Counted from the stretch's first letter, positions 41,590-52,540 are shown. The stretch is 64,000 nt of DNA from Misgurnus anguillicaudatus (GCF_027580225.2 NC_073355.2:20457501-20521500); one strand, 5' to 3'. A program made the numbers and translations. The notes: a model not told the origin generated them from the sequence alone.

Positions 41590-43106
41590 ATGCCGAACTG
41601 TCTCGGCAGTGATCATCTTAAAGAGGCGCTGGAGGATCCATGCATGCATTGCAGCGTGATGCCTCTAGAAGTAAGACACGTTCGACTTGCGGCACTTAAA
41701 ATGATTAAGGAGGGGGCTGTAAAACGAAAAGCATCGGCTTCCGCTCCTTGTCAAAAGAAAAAAGAAGCTAAGAGGGATCTTGCGCGTAGAGTAGATGAAT
41801 TGGCTGATGGTATGGGGAAAATTCAGTTTTTGGCTAAACTACAACTACAGCCAGCTTCTGAGATTTTTTAAACGGGTAGGGAGGAGTCTGAAGCCCCGTC
41901 CCTTCCACAACCTGATTATACAGTATCCTTGGATGATATTGACTGTGTTTCCGTGGCAGCAACAGACTCGCTATTCTCGGAAGATCGGTTTCCTTTAGAT
42001 AAGGAACCAGGGATGATTGATAGTGAAGATGAGGGGGACGATCATAGTGAAAGTTCGCTTTCATCTGATGATCTAGTTAGGATAATAAAGACTGCTTTAG
42101 CGCAGTTAGGTATGGACTCCACTTCAGCAACAGAAACCGCGCATACGAATCGTCATTCTTTACCATGCTCCAATGTGTTTAATATTCCTCAATCGCCAGA
42201 TTTTACGGAGGTATTTTCACAAGCATTTAAATCAGCTCATTCAACCAGGCTAGATCGTGTTTCACGTCTGTTGGCAGCAATCCAAGAACCTGGTCCAATA
42301 TGACTAGGGGCAATGCCCACAGTAGAACCTGCAGTGGCATCCTTAATTGTGCCACCCGACGAAGCATTAAGGCAGGATCCGAGATGCCCGAATATGGAGT
42401 GCAGAAGGACAGATAATTTAATAGGGAAAATATATAACTCAACAGCCTGTTTAGGGAGAACTGTTAATACACTGGCACATTTCCTATTAGCAATCAATGC
42501 CTCGCTCAACTCACCAGCCGCTACAGCTGCAGAGCTGATTAATGTAGCCCTTAGGTCGGTGGGATCAATAGCAGGTCACTGTGGGAAGGCAATGGGTTTG
42601 TTAGTTCAGGCTCGCCGTCAGGTATGGATCGCACAGTCGCCTTTTTCTGAACCTTGTAGAGCCGCCTTACGTCAGCTTCCGTTGGTCCCCGGTCAGATAT
42701 TCGGGCCAGCGGCTCAAGAAGCGTTAGACTGTAGATTGGTTGCCTCGAGGCACAGAATCAGTTGGGAAAACAATGCACTTCATTTAAAGCACCCGGCTAT
42801 CCGCTTTATTCGTTCCGCCGGGGTAGGTCTGCGTTTTCCTCACGCCACCAGTTTCCCGGTCGGGAGCCGCCACCAAGTGTACCTTACAGAGACCAGCAAA
42901 CCCGTCCATATAGACCTCCGCCTAGATCATTTAATTGCTTGAGATATATGGGTGCCTCTGATAACCACCCCCCAGAGATACAAAATCCTCTCGTAGGTAG
43001 CGTTGACTCGTTGTGGCCGGCAGCGACGAACAGGTTTTCAGTTTCACAAATCTGTTTTTGGCATTCAATAACAACACATCAATGGATTCTAAATACAATT
43101 TCATAA
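41590..43106 (+). pseudogene. DIRS gag-like gene with in-frame stops
   Basis: One frame runs from an ATG at 41590 to about 42780, with a TAA at 41869-41871 and a TGA at 42301-42303 that interrupt otherwise continuous coding sequence. It includes a basic coiled region (KRKASASAPCQKKKEAKRDL), an acidic stretch (DSEDEGDDHSES) and a conserved block (LNSPAATAAELINVALRSVG). The C-terminal Arg/Pro-rich part (YRDQQTRPYRPPPRS) lies in another frame, so a frameshift occurred near 42770. A stop at 43104-43106 separates it from the reverse-transcriptase part. Confidence 0.7.
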
Positions 43107-43448
43107 GGCTACAACCTACAGTTTCATCGCCGGCCTCTCGTGAACACTGGGATTCGTCTTTCAATCATGACGAGCCCAGAAAAGCACAAAATTCTTTGCA
43201 CAGAAATTCAAACATTACTGGTGAAAGACGCAATTGAAGAAGTAAAACCACCTGCGGCAACACAGGGGTTTTTCTCTGTTTACTTTGTCATTCCAAAAAA
43301 AGACGGAGTCTTTCGTTCTATATTGGATTTGAGGAATCTAAACAAGACTTTAAAATTCCTACCCTTTTGTATGCTGCAGCTGGCGGATGTTCTGCGAACA
43401 GTCGAGCGGCGAGATTGGATGGTGAAAGTAGATTTAAAGGACGGGTGA
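43107..43448 (+). pseudogene. DIRS reverse transcriptase, catalytic core deleted
   Basis: The frame reads through LLVKDAIEEVKPP, FFSVYFVIPKKDG, RSILDLRNLNKTLKF and MVKVDLKDG, motifs 1 to 3 of a DIRS reverse transcriptase, and stops. The segment carrying the catalytic YxDD box is missing. Downstream sequence (43450-43560) belongs to the thumb/connection region, so several hundred bases were lost at about 43445. Confidence 0.8.
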
Positions 43449-43790
43449 GATATCTCACCCTGTTACGACTAGTGGGCATGCTGACTGCAGCACCACCTGT
43501 GATCAGGTTGGGTATGCTGCACCTAAGACCATTTCAGTGCTGGCTGACGGGCAGACACCTGTCAGTAAAAACTCATTAGTACACACTAGTGAGAGTGACG
43601 CACACTGCGCAACGGGCACTACAGCCTTGGCACAGCATAGAGTTCCTCCTTTGCAGGGTCCACCCCCGGCGAAGAGGGTAATTGTTACCACAGATGCGAG
43701 TCAGCAGGGGTGGGAAGGAGTATGGAAACAGATAGGAGTGAAAGGAATTTGGGGAGAGAAGCTCCATTTTCAGCATATCAACTATCTAGA

Positions 43791-45292
43791 GTTGAAAGGG
43801 TAACACTTTATTTCGATAGTCCACTTTAGACATTTTACTAATTATAAGTAACTTTGCAACTACTTATCAACTACCAATCTTTAGAGAATTAGTAGACTGT
43901 CTGCTTAATATTTACTAACACTTTATTGCGATGATATCTCAACAGACATTCAACTGTCTATAAGCAGTGCTTTAAGTGGGCCGGAACGCCCCGGTACTCA
44001 GTACCGCCACTTCTAAAAATAGCTCTTGAGCGTACCACCACCTCTACGTGCACCCAGAACGTGCTTTTAGCGTACCGGAACGCTCATCTGTTTAAAAATC
44101 AGAGGTTTAATTTAATCATTTGGCTGCGCTCCCGCTTTTCGGAGCGCCCTTAATGTACGCTTCCTAATTCGTTCCACCGAGAGCAGAGACTACATTACCC
44201 ATACACACTTGCGTTTACAAGTTAAAAGCGCATGCGTCCTTCAGTCAGTGTCAACGTGCTCTGGAGAGGTGTGTGTGTGAAACGCTCAACCATAGCTGCT
44301 CGGTTAAAATGAAAATACAATGAACACGTAATATGCCCTCCTTGTTTTAGACTCTGAGTAGTAAAAGAACAAGGTCAGAATCAGAGGACTCGCTGACATC
44401 CCACCAAGCCAGAATGATAGCTGCAGGTCAGACGCAAGCCTTGTAGGTACGTGATAATCTCCGCTGTCGCGGCTGTCAGTTTGGTTCCCCTCGACGCAAC
44501 TTCGGATTTCCTCAGGCGATGTGCAGAAAACATTCTTGAAATTGTAATATACATTCAGTTTAATTGCTAAACTAAAAGTAAACGAAATTTCAATGAATTT
44601 GAACAACATGCACAGTAGTTTTACCACCCGCAAAATGGAAAAAAATGGGACAAAATAAATGACTTAAGTTTCAAATGACCAGTATTTTGTTATTCCTGAC
44701 CCCATAGACATGGTCTTGGTGTCATTTTAATGTTTTTTTTTCAAGCTTTTTCTATCTGAACCACTACTTTTAGCATTTAACCATGCTGAAAATTTTACTC
44801 ACATATCTACCTTTTGCACATTTTATTTATGTTCAAAAACTCTTTCTACAATAGCTCTTTCTAATGGAATTTTTTCAAAATCCTTTTGCACATTTTATTT
44901 ATGTTCAGTAGCTATTTCTAGCTCAAGCAAATCCACACATTTATAAAAGGATTAATTATTTTTTACAAGGTCGTCTGTTGACTGCTTAATATAAAACCCC
45001 TTCAATATATGAGTCGAGACAGCAAAAACAAAAACAAAATAGATTAACGGCAGCTCTTTTGGTCCACTTAAAGCACTGTCTATAAGTATCTTTGCAGGTG
45101 CATGTCAACTTATTCCACTAACCCAAACCTCTTCCCTAACCCCAACCCTTACAGTCTACTAATACTCTAATGACAGTTAGTTGACCTATAGTTGCAAATT
45201 ATTGAAAGTTAGTTGACATGTAGTTGCAAAGTTATTTATAGCTAGTAGAATGTCTAAAGTGGACTATCAAAATAAAGTGTAACCGTTGAGAG
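43791..45292. mobile_element. hAT-type element (outer), 8-bp target duplication in RNase H
   Basis: The insert 43799-45284 begins GGTAACACTTTATTTCGATA and ends with the inverted complement ...AAATAAAGTGTAACC. It is flanked by GTTGAAAG (43791-43798) and GTTGAGAG (45285-45292), an 8-bp duplication with one difference. Without the nested element it is about 370 bp, a MITE of the same family as 16287-16500. Confidence 0.9.
43967..45086. mobile_element. hAT-type element (inner), perfect 8-bp target duplication
   Basis: An exact duplication TCTATAAG (43967-43974 and 45079-45086) flanks a 1,104-bp insert. It begins CAGTGCTTTAAGTGGGCCGG and ends ...GGTCCACTTAAAGCACTG, imperfect inverted repeats of about 17 bp. 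It lies wholly inside the outer hAT-type element. No transposase is encoded. Confidence 0.9.
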
Positions 45293-45739
45293 CAGCGTTC
45301 CTAACGCTACGATATTTTCAGAATCAGCTGAACCACGAACATGTGTTAATACGGTCGGACAATATGTCAGCAGTATTCAATATAAATCATCAGGGGGGCA
45401 CAAGATCACTGAAGCTGCTACAGGCTGCGCACAAGCTCTGGTTATGGGCAAATATACATCTAGCCTCATTGAGGGCAGTTCACATTCCGGGGCAGATGAA
45501 CACGGTAGTGGATGCTCTGTCACAGAGTATTCCGCTGTCAGGAGAATGGCAACTCCACCCAGAAATAATTCAGTTAATCTGGAACACATCTCCTATATGC
45601 TCCTATATCCTATATTTCCCCCATTTCTCCTGATTTGGTTAGTTCTCAGTTCTCCCGTGTTGGCCGAGCAGACCGTGGTTTCTTCTCCTTCAACGTCTCT
45701 TAATGGGTTCTCCAGTCCGGTTGCCGTGCAGCCCAGATC

Positions 45740-46830
45740 TTTTGACACAGCTGAATGGCAAACTACAGCACAACCAACCTCAGACTCTGAAATTGTGCGT
45801 TTGGCCGTTGGGGGCGACCCCAGCCTTTTGGTCTGTTCGCAGGGGGTCAGGGACACTATTATAAACGCTCTGGCACCATCGACTAGAGCGCTGTATCAGA
45901 ACAGGTGGAAACTGTTTTCGTGGTGGTGTGGCGATGTATATGGTGTGGTATAGTCCCCAGTCATGCACTATAACCAATATTCTGGAATTTTTGCAAACCT
46001 TGTTAACTTTGGGTCGGTCATACTCCACAATAAAGGTTTATGTGGCAGCATTATCAGCGCACAGAGGTCTCATAGACGGTATTTCTGTCGGGACGCATAA
46101 ATTAGTGGTTGCTTTTTTAAGAGGTGTTAACCGACTAAACCCCCCTTGTAGATGGGATCTTAATATTGTCCTAGAAAGTCTTTGTACCTTACCATTTGAA
46201 CCACTGTCTACAGCTGATATTAAATGCCTTTCTCTAAAAACGCTTTTTTTGTTGGCAATTTCGTTGGCAAAACGTGTGAGTGAGTTGCACGCACTCTCTG
46301 TGGCTTCGCAATGTTTTAAATGGGGCCCAAAAGACTCAAAAGTGATGTTGTGGCCGAATCTAGCCTTTTTACCGAAGGTGTTGTCGAGTAATTTCGCTAA
46401 CACACTTCTGATACTATCGGCAATTCACTCTGACAGGGGAATGAATCAGGAGCTTTGTCCTGTGAGATCTCTGCGTCTTTATGTGGACAGGACGGCTTCT
46501 TGGAGAACTACTGACCAGTTATTTGTTTGTTTTTCAGATCGCAGTAAAGGGCCTTCTCTATCGAAAGGGAGACTGGCTTATTGGATAACGGAAGTCATTA
46601 CGCGCTCTTATGCCTCCGCTCACAGAATTCTGCCCGATCCAGTGAAATGTCACTCCACCAGCTCTGTGGCAACATCTTGGGCGGCTTTGCGGGGAGTGCA
46701 GCTCGCAGACATTTGCGGAGCAGCAACTTGGGCCTCACCGTCCACTTTTTCCCTATTCTACAGACTTAATGTGGTTGATGTTCCAAATAATTGCCAGTCT
46801 AAAAATGGTTTCACACACATCTGGAGATAA
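45740..46830 (+). pseudogene. DIRS tyrosine recombinase, inactivated
   Basis: The N-terminal core-binding part (NALAPSTRALYQNRWKLFSWW) lies in one frame up to about 45950, the rest in another frame (45950-46830), so a frameshift separates them. The catalytic domain has the first Arg (AKRVSELHAL), the His of the H-x-x-R box (KCHSTSSVATSWA) but Ser in place of the Arg, and the C-terminal Tyr region (ATWASPSTFSLFYRL). The Arg loss would abolish strand exchange even without the frameshift. Confidence 0.8.
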
Positions 46831-47082
46831 TCATTGAAACTGAGATATTAAGAATAAATGAAAGAATCTCCTGCTTCTGTGGTTTGGTTGTTTAATTTTT
46901 ATTTACATTTATAACGTCTGGCAGTTGATTCTATGCAGAACGACTTACAGACCAGTATGGATATACCATTTAATTTTTGTTGTTATTTCATTACCTATAC
47001 AGAAGTCATTCAGGTAATCAAGTAACCATATTTAAGGGTGTTGCATGTTGTTAGACCCTCGTGAGAGATTTTATATTCGTCT

Positions 47083-47170
47083 TCCACTCAGTCCATCTGG
47101 CGGTCTGTAGCCAAGGAAATAGAAGGTTGGTTACGTAGGTAACCGTGGTTCTATGACTGGCGGAAGACCG
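47083..47170. repeat. Internal complementary region of the DIRS element
   Basis: The first half (CCACTCAGTCCATCTGGCGG to about 47120) is the inverted complement of the element's left end. The second half (GGTTACGTAGGTAACCGTGG to about 47170) is the inverted complement of its right end. This arrangement is the known template for joining the ends of DIRS elements into a circle. Confidence 0.8.
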
Positions 47171-47175
47171 CCAGA

Positions 47176-47350
47176 GCCTCGAGAAGACTTTAGAGGAAGT
47201 GATGACGTGTAGGGAGCTATTTATAGACAGGCACGTCATTAAGGTGACAGCTGTTATATTGGGTTCTCAATTAAAAGAGGAAGGTATCCACTCAGTCCAT
47301 CTGGCAGTCTTCCGCCAGTCATAGAACCATGGTTACCTATGTAACCAACG
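47176..47350. repeat. Right inverted terminal repeat of the DIRS element
   Basis: Inverted complement of the left terminal repeat up to about 47308, followed by about 40 bases (GCCAGTCATAGAACCATGG region) unique to the right end and complementary to the internal complementary region. Confidence 0.8.
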
Positions 47351-47352
47351 TT

Positions 47353-47449
47353 TTATGACCAAGAGTATTGCCTTGCCCTCGTTGTTGTATTTGCTGGTGT
47401 TAACCCTAATTTGGTTGACTACTAAAGATAATAAAAGCCTGCAGAGATT
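47353..47449 (+). mobile_element. LTR-like segment, right part
   Basis: Begins 'ttatgaccaagagtattgcc' and contains AATAAA-type sequence near 47430 just before a change of sequence at about 47450. It probably completes the LTR-like segment 40645-41178. Confidence 0.4.
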
Positions 47450-47660
47450 GAACTCATCTGTACCCAGTTGTACTTGTATTATTTATTTCCTATAATGAAA
47501 GGTATTCAGGACTGATATGTCAATCAATGAATTTACTTAATTCTCTACAGAAGCAGACAACAAACTGTGTTCACTTGTATCATTGTTATGTGGAGAGAAA
47601 TACAATGATTTGTATGTGGTGGATGCATACCAAAGGAAACACTGATCACCTGAACGGTAG
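47450..47660. repeat. Duplicated flank segment, extra copy
   Basis: Matches 24306-24530 and 32920-33125 ('ctgtacccagttgtacttgt', 'ctctacagaagcagacaac', 'aacactgatcacctgaa'). It is not adjacent to any protease gene. Confidence 0.7.
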
Positions 47661-47821
47661 TCTCGGGTAGCCAGACCTTCAATCGCTGCTTTTTCTGGAC
47701 AAAGCCTGCCCACGAGCTGTTTGACCGACATGTCAAACAAACAATCACAGTTTGTTTCGTCTAGCGTCACGTTTCGGACTCCCCACAATAACGAGCCGGC
47801 TGGCAACAAGTCAGTTATTGA

Positions 47822-49965
47822 AATTACTGTCACGGAGTGACTGTGACAGGGGGGAACCAAAAATGAGGAAGATTATTTCCGCCCGGACCATATGTCGCAA
47901 ACACCTCCACTTCCGGGAACGCCGGCAAACCCAAATCGGCGTGTTATTGGGAACAGGTGTCTTGTTGAGTGTGGCGATCACTGATTGGGCAATTCGGTGA
48001 AGAGGAGACACATAAATAGGGCATCAGAAACACAGGAAGTCGTTTGGTGATTCCCAGTAGTAATTGTGGGCGCAACGGATCGGAGGAGAGAGTTGGAGAG
48101 AGAGAGTGTATGGTGTACTGTGGAGCTTGGGCAAAGAGAGATACACACACAGGGCTGAGTATACGATTATCTTTATTGGAGCATTGTGTTCAGATGCATT
48201 GTGTGATGTGAAGTTAACACACATTGAAGATCTGCTAGGATTGCAGGAAGGAGATTGTACTGCTGGTTGTGTCGGATGTTGGGTATCTGAAAGAGAAGTG
48301 GAAATATCCAGTGTTAATGAAAGCGCGAGTATGTTGAAATATTCATCCACCGAGTGGTGACGTGTGTACAATAGCAAGAAAGGAACAGTGTGCATATTGT
48401 GGGGGATGTCGACTGAGAGAAGTATTGGCTGCTATATGAAAATCCAGCTGTGTAGCCCTTGTGTATTACTACCTGTTTGTGGAGTGCTTTCAGAGGTTCG
48501 CCCATGTCTAGATCTCGGTCCGGTGTCTGGAAGAGAGGAGAAGGAAGCGTTCGAGTCATTCCTGAGGTACATACCCGGTGGCACAAACCTACCTGAAGTC
48601 ACCCAGTGTGATGGCACCAGCTAAGGCAGTGGAAGGCCCAACGTGCAGCAAATTCAATCTGTACTTCTATCTACTCCTGGTTAAATTCGAGAGGTGGTGT
48701 GTTTGCTTTCCCATACGTTCACTAAAGCTAAGTAAATTTGTGAAGGAACTCTGTCTGTCTGATACTAGCCCTACAGGTCTGAGCTTGAGGCTCTGAGTCA
48801 TCGTTGGAGTGGTTCCACAGTTGGAGGTGACCGTGTTAAGTGTTGGTCTGGAAAGTCTGCCCCAGTGAAGAAGAGAACAGCTGTCGTGACAAATACACCT
48901 GCTTCAGACACCCGAGTTCAAAAGGGCTAGAGCCGGACGTCCACCTCTTCGAGGGTCTGTGAGTTGTATCCATTCAGTATTGTCATTGAATATCCACCTG
49001 TATGCCCACAGTCAAGCTCCAGTGGCCCCTGTATACCTACCTGTACGCCTAAAGCTAAGAGCCAGCGTATTGTCCTTGTATACTTCCCTGTATGTCCAAA
49101 GTCAAGCTCCAGTGGTCCCTGTATACCTACCTGTACGCCTAAAGCTAAGAGCCAGCGTATTGCCCTTGTATACTTCCCTGTATGCCCGAAGGCAAACTCC
49201 ATTTGTCCTTTGAATGCCCTTCTGTACGTCTACAGCTAAGAGCTAGTGCATAGCCCTAGTAAACATACCTGTATGCCCGAAGTCCAACTCTAGTTGCCCT
49301 TGTATACTCACCTGTACGTCCAAAGTAAAGACCCAGTTGTCCTCCTGTATACTGACCTGTACGCCCCGAGCGAAACACCAGGGTATCGCCCTTGCATACT
49401 CAACTGCAAACTCCATTTGTAGGGTTTACCTAGACGACAAATCGAAGTTAAGGATTGTGTATCTTTCTTGCATACTTACCTACACACCGAAGGCCAAGAC
49501 CCCAATATATCCATCTGCATACTCACCTGTGGACCTTTCAGGCGTTTCCAACAGCGGGGCCAGTATCTCATGGCGAACAGTGTCAGGTATGCACCCCACC
49601 CAATTCATCAGAGTTACTTACCTTCTTTACTTTGCATGCAGGAATTGGAAGGGCCCCACCGACGGTTCTCCTGTGGGATAAATATAAAGGCACTACTGAG
49701 AAAAACCCTGTTGAGTCACGTGAGGGCAAGGACATAAATCATCGACAGACTTACCTGAGAGCCCCCATGAGTAAGAAGCAACTCGGACCTATACTCTCTG
49801 GCCCCGAGAGTGGATTTTAGATTCCCCTTTCCCTTCCCTCAACACCTTTTAAATAATTTAAATAAAGTTTGTTTTAATTATACTCACTTTCTCTCATGTG
49901 TCTAGTCATTGGGGAGTTCTTGGGACCTCCTCAAGGTGGAAACTAGGGAGGGGCGAGACTCACGA
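47822..49965 (+). mobile_element. LTR-like segment of unknown retroelement
   Basis: Features of an LTR are present on the plus strand: a TATA-like 'cataaatagggc' near 48010, a splice- or R-like middle, and AATAAA at about 49860 followed by a GT/T-rich stretch. A minisatellite occupies 48985-49530. Exact ends and target duplications could not be fixed, and no gag or pol is present. The many short open frames are not recognised. It might be a very long solo LTR or another non-autonomous element. Confidence 0.35.
48985..49530. repeat. 45-bp minisatellite with 90-bp higher-order unit
   Basis: The unit runs like 'gtcaagctccagtgg...ctgtacgcctaaagc' and 'taagagccagcg...tgtatgtccaaa', two 45-base halves that alternate with a 90-base period (starts at 49011 and 49101). 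About ten to twelve increasingly diverged units continue to 49530. Because 45 is a multiple of three, all frames stay open on both strands, giving repetitive peptides (CIPTCTPKAKSQR) that are not evidence of a gene. Confidence 0.8.
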
Positions 49966-50149
49966 CATATGTGGTCCGCTCTGACCTGTGACATAACCAG
50001 CCGCAACCGAATAGCATCTAAATAAACAACATTCACCATAGAACAACATTGTGCACTTCATCAACAGCCACACCAATGAGACGCTCCCGTTAAACATCTG
50101 TTTGAAGCATATCTCTCCACTTTTTAACACATACAAGTAATTCAGGAGA
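49966..50149. other. Intergenic, no feature recognised
   Basis: Short unique-looking stretch between the LTR-like segment and the resumed duplicated flank. Confidence 0.4.
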
Positions 50150-50427
50150 ACCAAGTTGTTTAACTTCATGCTGCATTTTTTAACAAATGTGACATCACCC
50201 AAATAAACTTAAGACCTGTTATTTTGGACTAATACATGTATAAACACTGTATGCATCCAGACATGATTATAATACATCATCTTAATTATGCATGATTGTG
50301 TTTTGCCAGCATTTGACACTTACTCTGATGGGATACTTTCCATAAAAATAAAATGAAAATGATAAGGTAAAACAGAGGTACTAGTATCCTGCTAGAGTAT
50401 TGTCTTGTATTAATATCTAGTTCATTG
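50150..50427. repeat. Resumed duplicated flank of gene C
   Basis: Matches 25130-25395 of the gene B flank ('aacaaatgtgacatcaccca', 'ttttggactaata', 'tgattataatacatcatct', 'acagaggtactagt'). With 33280-33420 it forms one ancestral segment now split by about 16.7 kb. Confidence 0.65.
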
Positions 50428-51378
50428 GAATTGAACTTCGACGGTTAATGATGACGTAAAGCGAGAAAACAAGGACGCAAGCTTGCTGAAGAACGCATAT
50501 TGAGAAACAGACATTGTCACCTCATTAGTTCCTCCCTATTTAAAGTTCCTTAGGTTTTTCTCAATGTCAAGGAAGGATTCTCGGAGTCCAGAATTTCGAG
50601 GATGCTACGTCATTGACATCAATCGAAGGACTGTTCCAATGTCCATGATCTTTCGAAAAATATCACATATACAGGAAATGATGCATATGTATAGACCTTT
50701 TCATTGACGTAATGACGCAATGACATGCACTTGCTAGCCTGTTCCATTTACATGTTCTTCGAATGCTAAAGAGGAGTCTCCCCTAGCCTCTGAAGGAAGT
50801 AACTTGGAAGGACAAGTTTTTCCCTTAAGTATGACACATAAGAGGTACATTTTTACCTAAGAGAACAATTTAAGGGTGTTGCATACAGTATAATCCCTTA
50901 AATGGTTCCTAAGGGTATTCGTTAAGTGTTTCATGACAGCGACCCAGGTTTGCTGTTATAAAAATACTATTGTTGCCACTATTGTTGAACTTAAGGGAAA
51001 ATTACGCTTAAGGTGCTTTATGCAACTGGGGGGGGGGGGGTCTAGGGGGGTCTGGATTTTCCCTGTGCCCTCCAAAAAATAAAAACCGTAGTCTCTTTAA
51101 ACAAAAAACATCTTCTGTTCGCAAACACTAGTTATTATGGCTCTAGCCCACTAATGTCGGGTTAGCTTACTCAAACTTTAGAGGTCTCTTCAGCAGTATT
51201 TAACTCACAGGGAAAGTACTACTATTCTCTCCAACGGTAAAAAAAAACGCATCTTCAAAATATATATTGGAAACAATGCAATTTAGTATTACATAAAAAT
51301 AAAATGAAAATGATAAGGTAAAACAGAGGTACTAGTATCCTGCTAGAGTCTTGTCTTGTATTAATATCTAGTTCATTG
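50341..51378. repeat. 86-bp direct repeat bracketing about 0.86 kb
   Basis: The sequence from 'cataaaaataaaatgaaaat' to 'tatctagttcattg' occurs at 50341-50427 and again at 51292-51378 with one clear mismatch. The interval holds the right half of a GGCTGTTTC-type MITE (about 50425-50506), a purine/pyrimidine-rich stretch and a run of about eleven G near 51029. Confidence 0.75.
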
Positions 51379-52540
51379 TCTGGCAGTAGGCCTACCATGT
51401 TTGGTGTGGAAACACGTAGTCAAGCTTTTTTCAAATCAGACCACGTCACTTTTACCCCGCTCCCTTGTTTGTCTTTATGGTTTAATCATTGGCTGTTTCT
51501 CAATTCCAAGAAAGCAAAGAATGGACTTGCATTCTAGTGGAGATTGGTCTTGCAAGGCGACCTTAAAAGAACGAACCAAGAAGGTAATAACACAATACAT
51601 ATTAAAATGAAACTTTTTTTATAGTAAAACATGCCCAAAATAGCTCCTTGTCCTTTCTTAGACTCACTTCATTATTTATTCTTTCAAATACAACAGCCAA
51701 TGGCAAGTCTCCAGCAGCTTTTAAGTCCCAGTTAATGAAATCAGGCAAGCAGGTGATATGAACGCAAAGCTTTACATATAGCTATATTTTATTAATCTGT
51801 ACACTGCATTTAATCTATTATTTCACTTATACATAAATAAAAACCATCCCTATACCGACCCCTACCCTACCCAATATATGCCTTTATTCTAAATAAACAC
51901 TTGTTAGGCACTTTATTTCCACTTCTCAAACATTTCATTCATTTAAAAATTAATGTCTTTTCAATTTGATATGTGATAAGCTATATTTTTATATTAATTC
52001 TTGACCCTATCATACATGCTGCTGCAGCAACAACCATAAAATATCACAACAAAGCACAATGCTTTAAATAATCTAAATTGAAACATCATTCAATTGATGG
52101 CAAACTCGTCAAAGGTTATCCTGTTTGCTGATAACAGCACCAGACAAAAGCACAAGCCTTAAAGTACTGTAAGTGTGAGTTGCAACGAGACCAAGATAAA
52201 TCTCACTGCTTCGTTCATAACACAGCAAATTAGATATTATAATACAACGCAACATTACAAAGTTTTACCTCACGATGACCTTGCGGAGTGAAAGCTCCTC
52301 TTGAACTTAAAAGGTAGATTTTTGAAATTTTTCTCAAATTTGAGCAGAATGAGCTGACGAATGACGATGACAAAACCGCCAAAATTTGATTTTAAAACTG
52401 CACATGATGCTCAGCTGTTACAATACTATAAATGTACTGTAAAACCATCTTATATCATTTATATCTACTATATATTATGCCACAACCAAACTGCATATTC
52501 TAATTTTAATAAACAGAACTATGTCTAAAACAAACACCTT
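51379..52540. other. Intergenic region with a half-MITE
   Basis: Positions 51489-51585 match the left half of the MITE at 5359-5741. The rest is AT-rich with no coding or repeat signature that I can define. Confidence 0.45.

Larger units (their letters stand above)
43537..45633 (+). pseudogene. DIRS RNase H region, split by a nested transposon
   Basis: The first part ends RVIVTTDASQQGWEGVW and HINYLELK (43660-43798), the second starts RAAFLTLRYFQNQ and continues RSDNMSAVFNINHQGG, HIPGQMNTVVDALS (45292-45540). Together they form a DIRS RNase H with its TDAS, LEL, RSDN and DALS motifs. The insertion plus its 8-bp duplication is a multiple of three, so the frame matches on both sides but is stopped by TAA inside the insert. 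Confidence 0.8.
41179..47352 (+). mobile_element. DIRS-type retrotransposon (tyrosine-recombinase class), defective
   Basis: The element has the DIRS hallmarks: inverted terminal repeats (left 41182-41338, right about 47176-47350), an internal complementary region at 47083-47170, and coding order gag, reverse transcriptase, RNase H, tyrosine recombinase. GTT trinucleotides flank both ends and no target duplication is seen, as expected for recombinase-mediated integration. The gag has two in-frame stops and a frameshift, the reverse-transcriptase core is deleted, RNase H is split by nested hAT elements, and the recombinase frame is shifted and lacks a catalytic Arg. It inserted into an LTR-like sequence. 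Confidence 0.85.

Noticed and set aside
48964..49239. Repetitive Cys/Pro/Ser peptide resembling a small cysteine-rich protein
   Set aside because: It is produced by the 45-bp minisatellite, which keeps several frames open; the opposite strand gives an equally long frame.
48985..49530. Possible CRISPR-like regular array
   Set aside because: Units are contiguous 45-base tandem copies without unique spacers, in a vertebrate genome; it is a minisatellite.
51029..51050. Poly-G run as a possible G-quadruplex or promoter element
   Set aside because: It is a simple homopolymer run with no gene start nearby, so no function can be supported.
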